A DNA stretch of 64,000 bases, taken from assembly GCF_900099735.1 (NCBI RefSeq), contig NZ_FNDT01000003.1, forward strand, positions 186,001 to 250,000, given 5' to 3'. Each line of letters starts with the position of its first letter. Position 1 is the stretch's first letter. The DNA comes from Arthrobacter subterraneus (lineage in GTDB: Bacteria > Actinomycetota > Actinomycetes > Actinomycetales > Micrococcaceae). Below, piece by piece: positions 12,242 to 20,688 of this stretch. The translations under genes were made by a program, and so were the position numbers. Below the pieces are notes generated by a model. The model did not search any database. It saw only the letters and a program-made list of their open reading frames with translations, and was not told the DNA's origin.

Positions 12242-13066
12242 TTAGTGGGCGTCCGCGTGGAGCGCGCCCTCAATGTAGATCGCGGCCAGCAGGGTGAAAA
12301 CGTACGCCTGCAGAACCATGATCAAGGCTTCGAGCATGTACATCGCGACCGCACCGCCGAGAACCAGCAGGCCGGTTCCCTGCAGCAGCACGTTCCCCGA
12401 CAGCGTCATGAATTCGATTGCGCTGCCTGCCAGCATCACGATCAGGTGACCGGCAAGCATCGTCGCAAACAAACGGAGTGAGTGAGTGACCGGACGGACA
12501 AGGAAGTTCGAGATGATCTCGATCGGAACCACCAGCGGCATGATGTACCACGGGACGCCAGAGGGAACCACTGCCAGCTTGAAATAGCGCAGACCGTGCT
12601 TCTTGACGCCGACCGCAATCCACAGGAGGTAGAAGATGGCCGCAATGGCGTAGGCACTGCCCGGATGGGAGAAGCTCGGAATCTGAAGCAGCGGGATGGC
12701 ACCGAAGATGTTGTTCACGAGGATGAAGAAGAACGCGGTGAACAGCCAGGGCACGTACTTGAGGTACTCACGTCCGCCGATGATGTCCTTGCCGATGGAG
12801 TTGCGCACGAAGCCGTAGGCGGCCTCACCCACGAACTGCAGTTTCCCGGGAACCAGCTGCCCGCGGCGGGACGCCACGTAGAAGAAGGCGCCGATCAGGA
12901 TAACGGAGAGGATGACCAGAAGCATCTGCTTACCGAAGCCCGGAGCAAACCACACGCCGTACTCGGTATTCCACGGGAGAATGTTCGGCGGATGCGCCTC
13001 TTCGATCGTGGGTGGGACAAAGCCCTCTTCAGTGGTGGTTTGAGCGGGGAGCGCAAGCGCGATCAA
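12242..13066 (-). CDS. atpB: ATP synthase subunit a
   Basis: This is the 274-residue Fo a subunit with five to six membrane helices. The essential Arg of the proton half-channels is in the SLRLFATMLAGH segment (LRLF.N/T..AGH signature). The N-terminus contains the periplasmic-side NILPWNTEYGVWF-type stretch. It is the first core Fo gene of the operon, preceded by the AtpZ/AtpI-like genes. Confidence 0.96.
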   Translation of the reverse strand: MIALALPAQTTTEEGFVPPTIEEAHPPNILPWNTEYGVWFAPGFGKQMLLVILSVILIGAFFYVASRRGQLVPGKLQFVGEAAYGFVRNSIGKDIIGGREYLKYVPWLFTAFFFILVNNIFGAIPLLQIPSFSHPGSAYAIAAIFYLLWIAVGVKKHGLRYFKLAVVPSGVPWYIMPLVVPIEIISNFLVRPVTHSLRLFATMLAGHLIVMLAGSAIEFMTLSGNVLLQGTGLLVLGGAVAMYMLEALIMVLQAYVFTLLAAIYIEGALHADAH

Positions 13067-13141
13067 CGCGTTTCCTCTCTGCAGTGTCCATCGTTGGGCG
13101 TAGTTGGATCGGGCACAGCATTACTGCTCCGACAAATGAAG

Positions 13142-13477
13142 TTATTCGACATTGCTCTGGGAACCTTCCTCCGGACCGTGCTTGCGTTCCGGCACTGGGC
13201 CGGCACCGGTGGAGCTGGAACGGGTGAGGTTGTGCTTGTAGGAGAGATAGAAACCGCCCACTGCACCCAAGAGGCCTCCGGCGAGCACGAGCCAACGCAT
13301 TCCCAGGAGATTGTCCAGCCCCCAGCCTATCAAACTCCAGACGATGATCCCGCCAACGATGTAGCTGAAAACAGCGATTCCATCGTTGTAGCCGGCTTCG
13401 CCATACCTTCCGCGGGGATCGCGGTCCGACGGCTTGCCGGGCACTTCCCCACCGGTTCCCGGAACGTTTTCAGGCAT
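13142..13477 (-). CDS. AtpZ/AtpI-like small membrane protein
   Basis: This is a 111-residue protein with a disordered Gly/Pro/Arg N-terminus and two membrane segments (SYIVGGIIVWSLIGWGLDNLLG and MRWLVLAGGLLGAVGGFYLSY). The GWGLDNLLG turn between helices and the following helix are characteristic of the AtpZ/F0F1-ATPase-associated family (PF09527). Members help assemble the c-ring or act with AtpI in divalent cation uptake. The ATG at 13477 lies inside the 3' end of the upstream gene (8-nt overlap). The same frame is open 86 codons further upstream, but that part reads as out-of-frame coding sequence. Confidence 0.8.
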   Translation of the reverse strand: MPENVPGTGGEVPGKPSDRDPRGRYGEAGYNDGIAVFSYIVGGIIVWSLIGWGLDNLLGMRWLVLAGGLLGAVGGFYLSYKHNLTRSSSTGAGPVPERKHGPEEGSQSNVE

Positions 13478-13982
13478 GTCCGTCAACCGCCCGCTGGCCG
13501 GAGAGCGGCGCCCCGTCGTCGTCGTGATAGAGCTGGTGGCGCGCCCTGGCGAACACGGCAACCTCGATGATCTGCCACAGCACCACCGCCCCGACTGCAG
13601 ACCCGAAGAACCAGGTGCGATCGAGCCACTGCGGTGCACCGACAAAAAAGAGGACAGCCGCGAAGCCGACCACTTTGATCGCGTAGGTGACGACGAAGAT
13701 CCCCAACGCTCCGCTTGGGTTGGAACGGCCCACAAAGTGGCCGATCAGCAGACTGACCCCGAAGAAAAGCGCCACGACCGCATAACCGAAAGCGGCACTT
13801 GCGGCGGCACCGCTTCCATGCAGCATGAACGCGACGGCGGCTGCCACTATCAGGGCCGCGCCCGTTCCGGCGACGCAGCGCAGCAGGATGTGCAGCCAGA
13901 GCGATGGGGTGGGCCCGGAGGCGGAAACACCGGAGCCACGGGCGCGCGAGGCGTCAGGTGAGATCATGGGATTTCCGTCCAT
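13470..13982 (-). CDS. ATP synthase subunit I-like membrane protein
   Basis: This is a 170-residue protein with four hydrophobic segments (about 30-52, 62-82, 92-114 and 124-142) and an acidic C-terminus. It is the first gene before atpB and corresponds in position to Rv1303 of M. tuberculosis, an AtpI-like protein. Its start may be ATG 13982, a GTG one codon earlier, or ATG 13967. Together with the AtpZ-like gene it forms an atpI-atpZ pair at the head of the operon. Sequence similarity to AtpI is weak by eye; position is the main argument. Confidence 0.7.
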   Translation of the reverse strand: MDGNPMISPDASRARGSGVSASGPTPSLWLHILLRCVAGTGAALIVAAAVAFMLHGSGAAASAAFGYAVVALFFGVSLLIGHFVGRSNPSGALGIFVVTYAIKVVGFAAVLFFVGAPQWLDRTWFFGSAVGAVVLWQIIEVAVFARARHQLYHDDDGAPLSGQRAVDGHA

Positions 13983-14070
13983 CACAGGTGGGTGGCGCCG
14001 GCGGAAGCTGCCTGGCTACTCCTGAAATTCTACAACAGATAGAAATCGCACCCTCCTGTAGTTGCTCAGG

Positions 14071-15087
14071 TTAACGATCGGCTGAAGCCGACCGTCGGAG
14101 CCGTGCCAGGATCACCGGCGAGTAGATATAGAGGGCGACGACGGCGGCCGCAAACAGGGAGCAGGCGATGGCGAGCGGCGGCGGAGCGGTAGCGAGGATG
14201 AATCCTGCCACTCCAACCAAGGCGGAACAGACCGTCACCACAAGCGCGGACTGGAGGTGGGTCAGACCGACATCGGTGAGTCGCTGATAGACATGCTCAC
14301 GGTGGGATGCATACCAGCGCTTGCCCGCGCGGACCCGCCGGAGGAAGGTGAGGAAGGTGTCGGCCAGGTAGATCAGTACCGGGGAGAACAGGTATTCGAG
14401 GTACACGCCGGCCAGCAGACCGGCAACCGCCATTCCGGCGATGGAAGCGCCGAGCAGGTAGCTGCCGACGTCGCCCAGGAAAACGAATCCCCGCCCGAGG
14501 TTCCAGGGCAGGAACCCGGCAAACGCCGCCGCTACGACGAGGCCCGCAACGGTCAGCCAGAACTGGCCCACCATGGTGCCTGCCACGGAGTAGAAGATGC
14601 CTACCAGGACTCCGTGCAGCCCTGAAATACCGTTGATGCCGTCCATGAAGTTGGCGGCGTTGATGTAGGCAGCGACTGCAAGTGCCCCAACGGGAACCCA
14701 CCAGTACGACTGTTCGATGGTCCAGGCAAGTGCCAGAGTCCCTACCGCTCCGATCATCAGCTGGATCAGCGCCCGGGACCTGATGGACACTCCCCGGTAG
14801 TCCTCGATCCAGCCGAGCAGGGCGGCGGCGGAAAGCATGAACAGGACAATGAGCACCACCGACCGGTCAACCGGAACCAGGCCCGTCAGCACGGACAGTG
14901 CAAGCCCGACGACGATTCCCACCGCCACCGTGATGCCCACCCCGCGGATCACCACAGAATGATGGGATGACCGTTCGTTGGGGATATCCAGTACACCGAG
15001 CCTGTGCAGGATGGGCTTCAGGACGAATGGCAGCACCAGGCTGAGCAGCAGGGAGGTACCGACCACGGTCCAGAGCAGCATGCTCAT
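14071..15087 (-). CDS. Undecaprenyl-phosphate sugar-1-phosphate transferase, PNPT (WecA/WbpL-like) family
   Basis: This is a 338-residue integral membrane enzyme with about ten helices. It should transfer a HexNAc-1-phosphate from a UDP-sugar to undecaprenyl phosphate and so start a surface glycan. Family motifs seen are DIPNERSSHHSVVIRGVG near residue 35, NAANFMDGINGISG (Mg/nucleotide-binding Asp residues) and the FLGDVGSYLLG segment. A cytoplasmic loop has LTFLRRVRAGKRWYASHREHVYQRL with the HIHH-like His cluster. The DIPNERSSH box is the form found in O-antigen enzymes such as WbpL. It sits where mycobacteria have rfe/wecA, next to the atp operon. Its ATG overlaps the upstream gene by 4 nt. 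Confidence 0.88.
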   Translation of the reverse strand: MSMLLWTVVGTSLLLSLVLPFVLKPILHRLGVLDIPNERSSHHSVVIRGVGITVAVGIVVGLALSVLTGLVPVDRSVVLIVLFMLSAAALLGWIEDYRGVSIRSRALIQLMIGAVGTLALAWTIEQSYWWVPVGALAVAAYINAANFMDGINGISGLHGVLVGIFYSVAGTMVGQFWLTVAGLVVAAAFAGFLPWNLGRGFVFLGDVGSYLLGASIAGMAVAGLLAGVYLEYLFSPVLIYLADTFLTFLRRVRAGKRWYASHREHVYQRLTDVGLTHLQSALVVTVCSALVGVAGFILATAPPPLAIACSLFAAAVVALYIYSPVILARLRRSASADR

Positions 15088-16940
15088 GCCCCCTTTTCGG
15101 CCGGCGGAACGTTCTCGGAGTACACCTCGATACCGCCCTTCACTTTCCAGTCGCGCAGGTTCAGCACCGCCGGATCCAGCGCGGTGACCCGCGTGTGCGA
15201 AATCTTGGGATGGAGGGGGCGTGCGTCATCCTCGTCGATTCCCACCAGGTCCTCGTGCAGTTTCTCGCCCTTGCGCAGACCGGTAAAGACGATGTCGATG
15301 TCCTTCCCTGACATGGCAATCATGCGGCGGGCGACATCGAGGATCTTGACCGGCTCACCCATATCCAGGATCAGGACCTCTCCTCCCCTGCCGATCGCCC
15401 CTGCCTGAATAACCAGCTGGCAGGCTTCCGGGATGGTCATGAAGAAACGGGTGACCTCCGGATCGGTGACGGTGATCGGCCCGCCCACGCGGATCTGTTC
15501 GGTGAAGAGCGGGAGCATGGATCCTCGACTGCCGATCACGTTCCCGAACCGGACGGAAACATATTTCCTGCCTTCGGCACCGGCAGTCCAGGCGGTCAGC
15601 TTTTCGGCAACCCGCTTCGAGTGACCGAGGACGCTGGTGGGGTTGGCGGCCTTGTCGGTGGAAATATTCACGAAATTGCTGACTCCGGCCGCTTCAGCGG
15701 CCCGCAGGACGTTGAGGGTGCCGAGCACGTTGGTCTTCCAGGCTTCCTCGGGGTACTGCTCGAGCAGGGAAACGTGTTTGAGCGCCGCGGCGTGGAACAC
15801 CACCTCGGGAGCCCGGTCGAGAAAAATGTCGCGCAGCGTGTCCGCGTCCCGGATGTCCGCCAGGACCGTATCCCTTCCCGTGAGCAGTCCCCTGCCGGTG
15901 AGGGAGATCTGGGTTGTCTGCAGCCCGGTTTCGTCGCGGTCGAGCATGATGAGTTCGGCGGGCCGGAATTCGGCGATCTGCCTGCAAAGTTCGGATCCGA
16001 TGGATCCGCCTGCACCGGTCACCAGCACGCGGCGCCCGGCGATGTAGCCGGCTACTTCATCCGCGCGGATGTCCACAGGGCGCCGGCCGATAAGGTCTTC
16101 GACCGCAACGTCCCGAAAATCAGCCAGCCCCTTCTCTCCGCCTGCCAGCATGTCGCGCAGCGGCGGGAGCACCAGGACACGGATGCCGAGCCCGTCCACC
16201 AGGTCCGAGACGCGCCGCACCTGGGCTGCTTCGACATCCGAGAACGCAATGACAAGGGCGGTGGCCCGCGTCCGCCGGGCGATTTCGGGTAGGTCCTCCA
16301 GCCTGCCCAGCACCGGAACCGTGGCCAGCCGCAGGTGTTTCTTGGCCGGATCATCGTCGATCAGCCCCACCGGGAAGTAGGGCGAGTCGCGGTCCTGCAT
16401 CATCCGGGTGACAAGCGATTTGCCGAGGAAACCGGCCCCATAGATGAGCGTGCGCTGGGCGTCGTCGCCCGGCTTGGCCTTGCTCTCCACGTACATCCGT
16501 TTCAGATACCGCGTGGACGCCATGAAGATGCACGCAAACGGGAAGGCAATGATTGCCACGCTTCGCGGGATCTGGATAACGCTGATGAAGGCAATGCTCA
16601 CCAGCAGCAGGATGACCGAGACGATCACCGTGACGATGACGAGCAGCCTTGCCTCGTGGAAGCTGCCGAATGCATAGCGTCCCCGATAGAGGGCGAAGCT
16701 TATGCCCACAATGAGCTGGGACACCACGGCTACCGCGCAGAAGATCACCACGCCCGGAACGTTGATCTGGTTCACCAGCAGCTCCAGGCGCAGGATAACT
16801 GCCAGGAAGACTGCCACAATCCAGGCGAGGGAATCGAAAGCGTACTGGGACCACAGCCACAGTGCCGGCTTCTCCGTCTTGCCGGCGGAGCCGTCCCGAT
16901 TCACGCGAGCCGCGGAATTCTGGTTGTCCGTCTGTGTCAT
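15084..16940 (-). CDS. Membrane-bound UDP-sugar 4,6-dehydratase/epimerase (FlaA1/WbpM/CapD-like)
   Basis: This 618-residue enzyme likely makes a modified UDP-HexNAc for surface polysaccharide. Four N-terminal membrane helices (about 20-145) are followed by a CoA-binding-like Rossmann domain (TLIYGAGFLGKSL) and a C-terminal SDR domain with GAGGSIGSELC for NAD binding, NISTDKAANPTS, and LGHSK. In soluble SDRs the last motif is YxxxK. WbpM-type enzymes replace Tyr by Met, and here the position is Leu, with the Lys kept. Start ATG 16940 has an AAGGA ribosome site; the frame extends 11 codons further up. The stop overlaps the downstream transferase start (ATGA), so the two are translated together. 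Confidence 0.9.
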   Translation of the reverse strand: MTQTDNQNSAARVNRDGSAGKTEKPALWLWSQYAFDSLAWIVAVFLAVILRLELLVNQINVPGVVIFCAVAVVSQLIVGISFALYRGRYAFGSFHEARLLVIVTVIVSVILLLVSIAFISVIQIPRSVAIIAFPFACIFMASTRYLKRMYVESKAKPGDDAQRTLIYGAGFLGKSLVTRMMQDRDSPYFPVGLIDDDPAKKHLRLATVPVLGRLEDLPEIARRTRATALVIAFSDVEAAQVRRVSDLVDGLGIRVLVLPPLRDMLAGGEKGLADFRDVAVEDLIGRRPVDIRADEVAGYIAGRRVLVTGAGGSIGSELCRQIAEFRPAELIMLDRDETGLQTTQISLTGRGLLTGRDTVLADIRDADTLRDIFLDRAPEVVFHAAALKHVSLLEQYPEEAWKTNVLGTLNVLRAAEAAGVSNFVNISTDKAANPTSVLGHSKRVAEKLTAWTAGAEGRKYVSVRFGNVIGSRGSMLPLFTEQIRVGGPITVTDPEVTRFFMTIPEACQLVIQAGAIGRGGEVLILDMGEPVKILDVARRMIAMSGKDIDIVFTGLRKGEKLHEDLVGIDEDDARPLHPKISHTRVTALDPAVLNLRDWKVKGGIEVYSENVPPAEKGA

Positions 16941-17065
16941 GATTCCTTTGGATGGAGCCTGTAGCGCGGTCACGCCACCGTCGGATCCTGGGCGAAGTGA
17001 CCGCCTGGGCCGTGTAATAGACTTTCCCTACCCGAGAATACTAGCCCGAGTGATGCGCGCTCTCC

Positions 17066-18019
17066 GTGACCACCTCACCGAGTTCCCACGCGCCGCGCAG
17101 GCTGGCCGAAAGGACCGTTTTGCAGGAAACCGTGGCTGTAGCGGCAGTGACTTTCGACAGGCCGGATGACGTACAGACACTCCTCGAAGCTCTCTCGCGA
17201 CAGGATCATTCCATCGCCTCGGTGGCCCTCGTCGACTCCGGCACCCAGGACGTTGCCGCCCTGGCAGCGGGCTCGGATGCTCCCGTCAACTACATCCGTT
17301 CTGCCACCAACCTCGGCGGCGCCGGCGGATTCTCCCTCGCCATTCTTTCCGCGATGGCCAGCGGCGCCGAGTGGATCTGGATCATGGACGACGACGCGCA
17401 CCCGGAAGACACGGGCGTGCTCAGCAGCCTGCTGGCGGCCGCCCGCAGCCGCAACCTCGACGTCGTCGTCCCGCTGATCGTAGCGCCGACCGACTCGTCC
17501 CGGCTGTCCTTTCCCTTCCGGGTTGAGGGGCGAACCACCCATGACCGCGCTCAGGTGGAAAAGCTCGGCTTCATCCCGGGCACGGCGCAGTTCTTCAATG
17601 GCGCCCTGATCCGCTCCGATGTCTTCTTCCGCGTCGGGCTTCCGGACCTGCGCCTGTTCATCCGGGGCGATGAGACCGACTTCATGCTGCGTCTGCGCCG
17701 TGCCGGGATCGCCTTCGGCACGGTCACGACCGTTGCCCTCAGCCATCCTCCGGGATGGGCCGAAGTCCAGCAGGTACTGGGCGACAGGCTCCACGTCCTG
17801 GTTCCCGAGACAGAGTTCAAGCGCTTCTACTTCTTCCGGAACCGCGGGCACCTCACCCGCCGGTATCTCCGGGTGCGGTCGCTGGTCGCCGATGTGGTGG
17901 GCTACCCGGTGTACTACCTGCGGCGCGGCGACGTCCGCGGACTCACATCCTGGGCCCGGGCCTACCTGGCGGGGGTGCGCGGGCGAAGCTTCGGTCCGCC
18001 CTCGGACTTCGGGTTCTGA
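17066..18019 (+). CDS. Glycosyltransferase family 2 (rhamnosyl/galactofuranosyltransferase-like)
   Basis: This is a 317-residue cytoplasmic GT-A glycosyltransferase, the first of a three-gene polysaccharide operon divergent from the WbpM-like gene. It has the donor-binding VDSGT and NLGGAGGF motifs, and DDDA as the DxD metal site in WIWIMDDDAHPED. RGDETDFMLRLRRAG is the acceptor/catalytic-base region and resembles the WDDxEY box of galactofuranosyltransferases. The start is GTG 17066; an alternative is TTG 17120. Donor sugar is unknown. It is separated from the next glycosyltransferase by 4 nt. Confidence 0.85.
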   Translation: MTTSPSSHAPRRLAERTVLQETVAVAAVTFDRPDDVQTLLEALSRQDHSIASVALVDSGTQDVAALAAGSDAPVNYIRSATNLGGAGGFSLAILSAMASGAEWIWIMDDDAHPEDTGVLSSLLAAARSRNLDVVVPLIVAPTDSSRLSFPFRVEGRTTHDRAQVEKLGFIPGTAQFFNGALIRSDVFFRVGLPDLRLFIRGDETDFMLRLRRAGIAFGTVTTVALSHPPGWAEVQQVLGDRLHVLVPETEFKRFYFFRNRGHLTRRYLRVRSLVADVVGYPVYYLRRGDVRGLTSWARAYLAGVRGRSFGPPSDFGF

Positions 18020-18023
18020 CCCG

Positions 18024-18989
18024 GTGACCGCCCTTCCGCCGGTCACCGTGGTGGTGACCACTTTCAACCGGGCCGGCTATCTAAGCCGCCTGCTCGAGTC
18101 GCTGGGCCGCCTCGATCCCGCTCCTGCCGCCGTCGTCGTCGTTGACAACGCAAGCACCGACTCCACCGCAGAGGTGCTGGAGGCCGCCGCCTCCTCGCTG
18201 CCGGTTCCGTTGACCGTACACCGGCTCCCCGCAAACGTCGGCGGTTCCGGCGGTTTTTCCGCTGGTGTGGAGCGTGCCCTCGCCCAGGGCGCCACCTGGC
18301 TTTGGCTGATGGACGACGACGTCGAAATCCTGCCCGGCGCACTCGCCGCCTTCGCTCCGTGGCTCGGGAAGTACCGCTGCCTGCACGGCCGGCGCCTGGA
18401 CCATACCGGTGAGCCGTTCTTCTGGCAGCACAGGTTCAATGATTTCCTCGGCGTGCACTTTCCCGTTCCCGGCAATGTATTCGCCCACGCGCCGGTCTTC
18501 CGTACCAACGTGGCGTGCTTCGAGGGAGTGATGCTGCACGCCGACGTGGTCCGCGAGGTCGGGCTGCCGGATCCACGCTTCTTCATCAATGGGGATGACA
18601 CCACGTACGGCTGGCTCATCTCGCAGCGGGAGCCAGTGGTGTACATCGATGCGTTCGTGCTGCGGAAGGCCCGGCCGCAGAAACAGATCGATCTTGGCCT
18701 GCGTCACCTGAACGACTCAAGCAACCTGGGCCGCTACTGCGGGATGCGGAACCGCGGCCACCTGGCGAGGTATCTCATGGAATACGGAAAGTTCAGCCGC
18801 GCAGGATTTGCTCTCGGCACCGCGCTGACGGCGGCGAAGGAAATCCTCAGGCTGGCCGCCGTTGAGCATACGCTGTCCGGCGTGAAGCCGCTGTGGAACG
18901 GCTGGCGGGAATCCCGCTTCATCCTGCGGGATCCGGACTGGTCACCGATGCCCACGCTGGCCCCCCGTCCGACGGACGCGGCCTCATGA
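18024..18989 (+). CDS. Glycosyltransferase family 2
   Basis: This is a 321-residue GT2 enzyme paralogous to the preceding one. Motifs are TTFNRAGYLSRLLESL, VVVDNASTDSTAEVL, NVGGSGGFSAG, LMDDDVE (DxD) and FFINGDDTTYGW. The start is GTG 18024, 4 nt after the upstream stop. The frame is open about 135 codons upstream, but that stretch is the shifted reading of the first glycosyltransferase. The family and motif spacing suggest a galactofuranosyl- or rhamnosyltransferase in cell-wall or exopolysaccharide synthesis. Its stop overlaps the epimerase start. Confidence 0.87.
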   Translation: MTALPPVTVVVTTFNRAGYLSRLLESLGRLDPAPAAVVVVDNASTDSTAEVLEAAASSLPVPLTVHRLPANVGGSGGFSAGVERALAQGATWLWLMDDDVEILPGALAAFAPWLGKYRCLHGRRLDHTGEPFFWQHRFNDFLGVHFPVPGNVFAHAPVFRTNVACFEGVMLHADVVREVGLPDPRFFINGDDTTYGWLISQREPVVYIDAFVLRKARPQKQIDLGLRHLNDSSNLGRYCGMRNRGHLARYLMEYGKFSRAGFALGTALTAAKEILRLAAVEHTLSGVKPLWNGWRESRFILRDPDWSPMPTLAPRPTDAAS

Positions 18990-19954
18990 GGTGGTCAGTG
19001 ATCGGAGGCAGCGGCTTTGTCGGCGGCGCTGTGCTGAAGACGCTCGCCGGAGCGGGCGAGGAAGCGCTGCCGGTCCGCGCCCCGCGCGTGGCCTCTGCGG
19101 CGCGGACGCCGCTGGAACTGCTCGCCGACGCCGACCGGCAGGGCGCCGTCGTCGATCTGCTGGCCCGCGAACTGGCTGGCAGCGCGGTGGTGGTCAACGC
19201 GGCAGGCGCCGCCGCTCCCCGCAGCCCGGAATCCCTCCAGCTCACCGGTGCCAACGCGCTGCTTCCGGTGCTGATTGCCCGGGCGTGCGCCACGGCAGGC
19301 GTTCCGCGGTTTGTTCACCTCAGCAGCGCGGCTGTGCAGGGACACCGCCCGGTTCTCGACGAGTCGCCGGACACCGCTCCCTTCTCGCCGTACTCGCGCA
19401 GCAAGGCCCTCGGAGAGCGGGCGCTGCGGATGATTCCGCCGGGCGGACCTGAGATCATCTCGGTCCGTGCCACTTCGGTCCAAGGCATTGAGCGGCCGAC
19501 GACGGCGGCACTCGCCCGCTTCGCAGCCTCGCCCCTTGCCTCGGTCGCCTCCCCCGGCACAGCGCCCAGTCCGGTGGCGTCCGTCGATGCGCTGGCAGAA
19601 CTGGTGCGGACGGTGGGATCCCATGAGGGTCAGCTGCCGCAGATTGTGCTCCAGCCCTGGGAGGGTATGACCGTGCGGACGGTGCTGGAGGCAACCGGCG
19701 GCACGCCCCTGGTTCTCCCCCGCTCCCTGTGCCGCGTCGTCCTGCGTACCGGGTACACCGTGTCAGCCCTTCTCGGGGAGCGCCTGCACGGGTCCGTCAG
19801 GCGCGTCGAACTGATGTGGTTCGGCCAGGATCAGGTGGCCGGTTGGACGGCTGAAGAAGGCGTCGTCCTGCCGTCGAGGGTCAGTTCGATCCTTGAGGAG
19901 GCAGGTGCCCGTCGGCGCGGCCGGCGCCAGCCGAGGGGTTCCGGGCAGGAGTAA
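18986..19954 (+). CDS. NAD-dependent epimerase/dehydratase (extended SDR)
   Basis: This is a 322-residue extended SDR protein acting on a nucleotide sugar or similar substrate. The N-terminal GGSGFVGG is the NAD-binding Gly motif, VNAAGAAAP is the beta4 segment, HLSSAAV holds the active-site Ser, and YSRSK provides the Tyr/Lys pair. It starts with ATG 18986, overlapping the preceding stop by 4 nt (ATGA), which supports operon membership. Its 3' end runs 74 nt into the convergent tsaC gene. Likely it prepares or modifies a sugar for the two glycosyltransferases upstream. Confidence 0.82.
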   Translation: MRWSVIGGSGFVGGAVLKTLAGAGEEALPVRAPRVASAARTPLELLADADRQGAVVDLLARELAGSAVVVNAAGAAAPRSPESLQLTGANALLPVLIARACATAGVPRFVHLSSAAVQGHRPVLDESPDTAPFSPYSRSKALGERALRMIPPGGPEIISVRATSVQGIERPTTAALARFAASPLASVASPGTAPSPVASVDALAELVRTVGSHEGQLPQIVLQPWEGMTVRTVLEATGGTPLVLPRSLCRVVLRTGYTVSALLGERLHGSVRRVELMWFGQDQVAGWTAEEGVVLPSRVSSILEEAGARRRGRRQPRGSGQE

Positions 19955-20675
19955 TGTCCTCCGGGTCCCCGGTGGCCGGGCTTCCGGTGGCAGGGTTCCC
20001 TGCCGGGGCATCAGTCGCCTCAGTGCCGGTCCCCAGAACCACCCCGGGGACCACAGCACGCAGTTCCTCGAAGGAGATCACTCCTTCCCGGACCACGATC
20101 GGCAGGTCGCCGGTGGTATCCACGATGGTTGAGGCGCCTGCGTCGGCAGAGCGCGGCCCGTCCTCAAGATAGACCTCGACGGCGTCGCCCAGCTGCTCAT
20201 ACGCCTCGGCTGCAGTGGCCGCCGCCGGCTGCCCCGTGCGGTTCGCCGAGGAAACCGCAAGAGGACCGGTCAGGATGAGCAGGTCCAGCGCGACGCGGTC
20301 GTCCGGCATGCGCAGTGCCACGGTTCCGAAGGTGTCGCCGAGGTCCCAGCTGAGCGAGGGTTGGGCGTGGCAGATGAGGGTCAGGCCCCCGGGCCAGAAT
20401 TCCTCGGCGAGGCGGCGCGCCTCAAGGCTGACGTTCACGGCGAGGCCGTCCAGGGTCTGCACACGCGGAATAAGAACCGGAGGCGGCATGCTGCGTCCCC
20501 TGCCCTTGGCTGCCAGCAGCGCGGCAACAGCCTGCGGAGCGAAAGCGTCGGCAGCGATCCCGTACACCGTGTCGGTGGGAATCACCACGCACTGCTGTGA
20601 AGCGAGCGCGCGCTGGGCGCGCGCCAGCCCTTCACTGCGCTCGGTCGGATCGGAACAGTCAAACATGGCACTCAC
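19881..20675 (-). CDS. tsaC: L-threonylcarbamoyladenylate synthase (Sua5/YrdC family)
   Basis: The enzyme makes threonylcarbamoyl-AMP from Thr, bicarbonate and ATP for the t6A modification of ANN-decoding tRNAs. It has 264 residues with the YrdC core: CVVIPTDTVYGIAADA, KGRGRSMPPP, SSANRTGQPA and STIVD. The last about 55 residues are a low-complexity Pro/Gly/Ala/Thr tail, longer than the family minimum, and its coding sequence overlaps the 3' end of the convergent epimerase by 74 nt. The start is inferred: GTG 20675 has AAAGGA 8 nt upstream; ATGs at 20684 and 20666 are alternatives. It lies in the conserved prfA-prmC-tsaC order. Confidence 0.92.
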   Translation of the reverse strand: MSAMFDCSDPTERSEGLARAQRALASQQCVVIPTDTVYGIAADAFAPQAVAALLAAKGRGRSMPPPVLIPRVQTLDGLAVNVSLEARRLAEEFWPGGLTLICHAQPSLSWDLGDTFGTVALRMPDDRVALDLLILTGPLAVSSANRTGQPAAATAAEAYEQLGDAVEVYLEDGPRSADAGASTIVDTTGDLPIVVREGVISFEELRAVVPGVVLGTGTEATDAPAGNPATGSPATGDPEDITPARNPSAGAGRADGHLPPQGSN

Positions 20676-20688
20676 GCCAGCCATCCTT

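Noticed and set aside
18893-18985. Longer start for the epimerase
   Set aside because: The upstream 31 codons overlap the glycosyltransferase out of frame; ATG 18986 gives the ATGA overlap and the family N-terminus.
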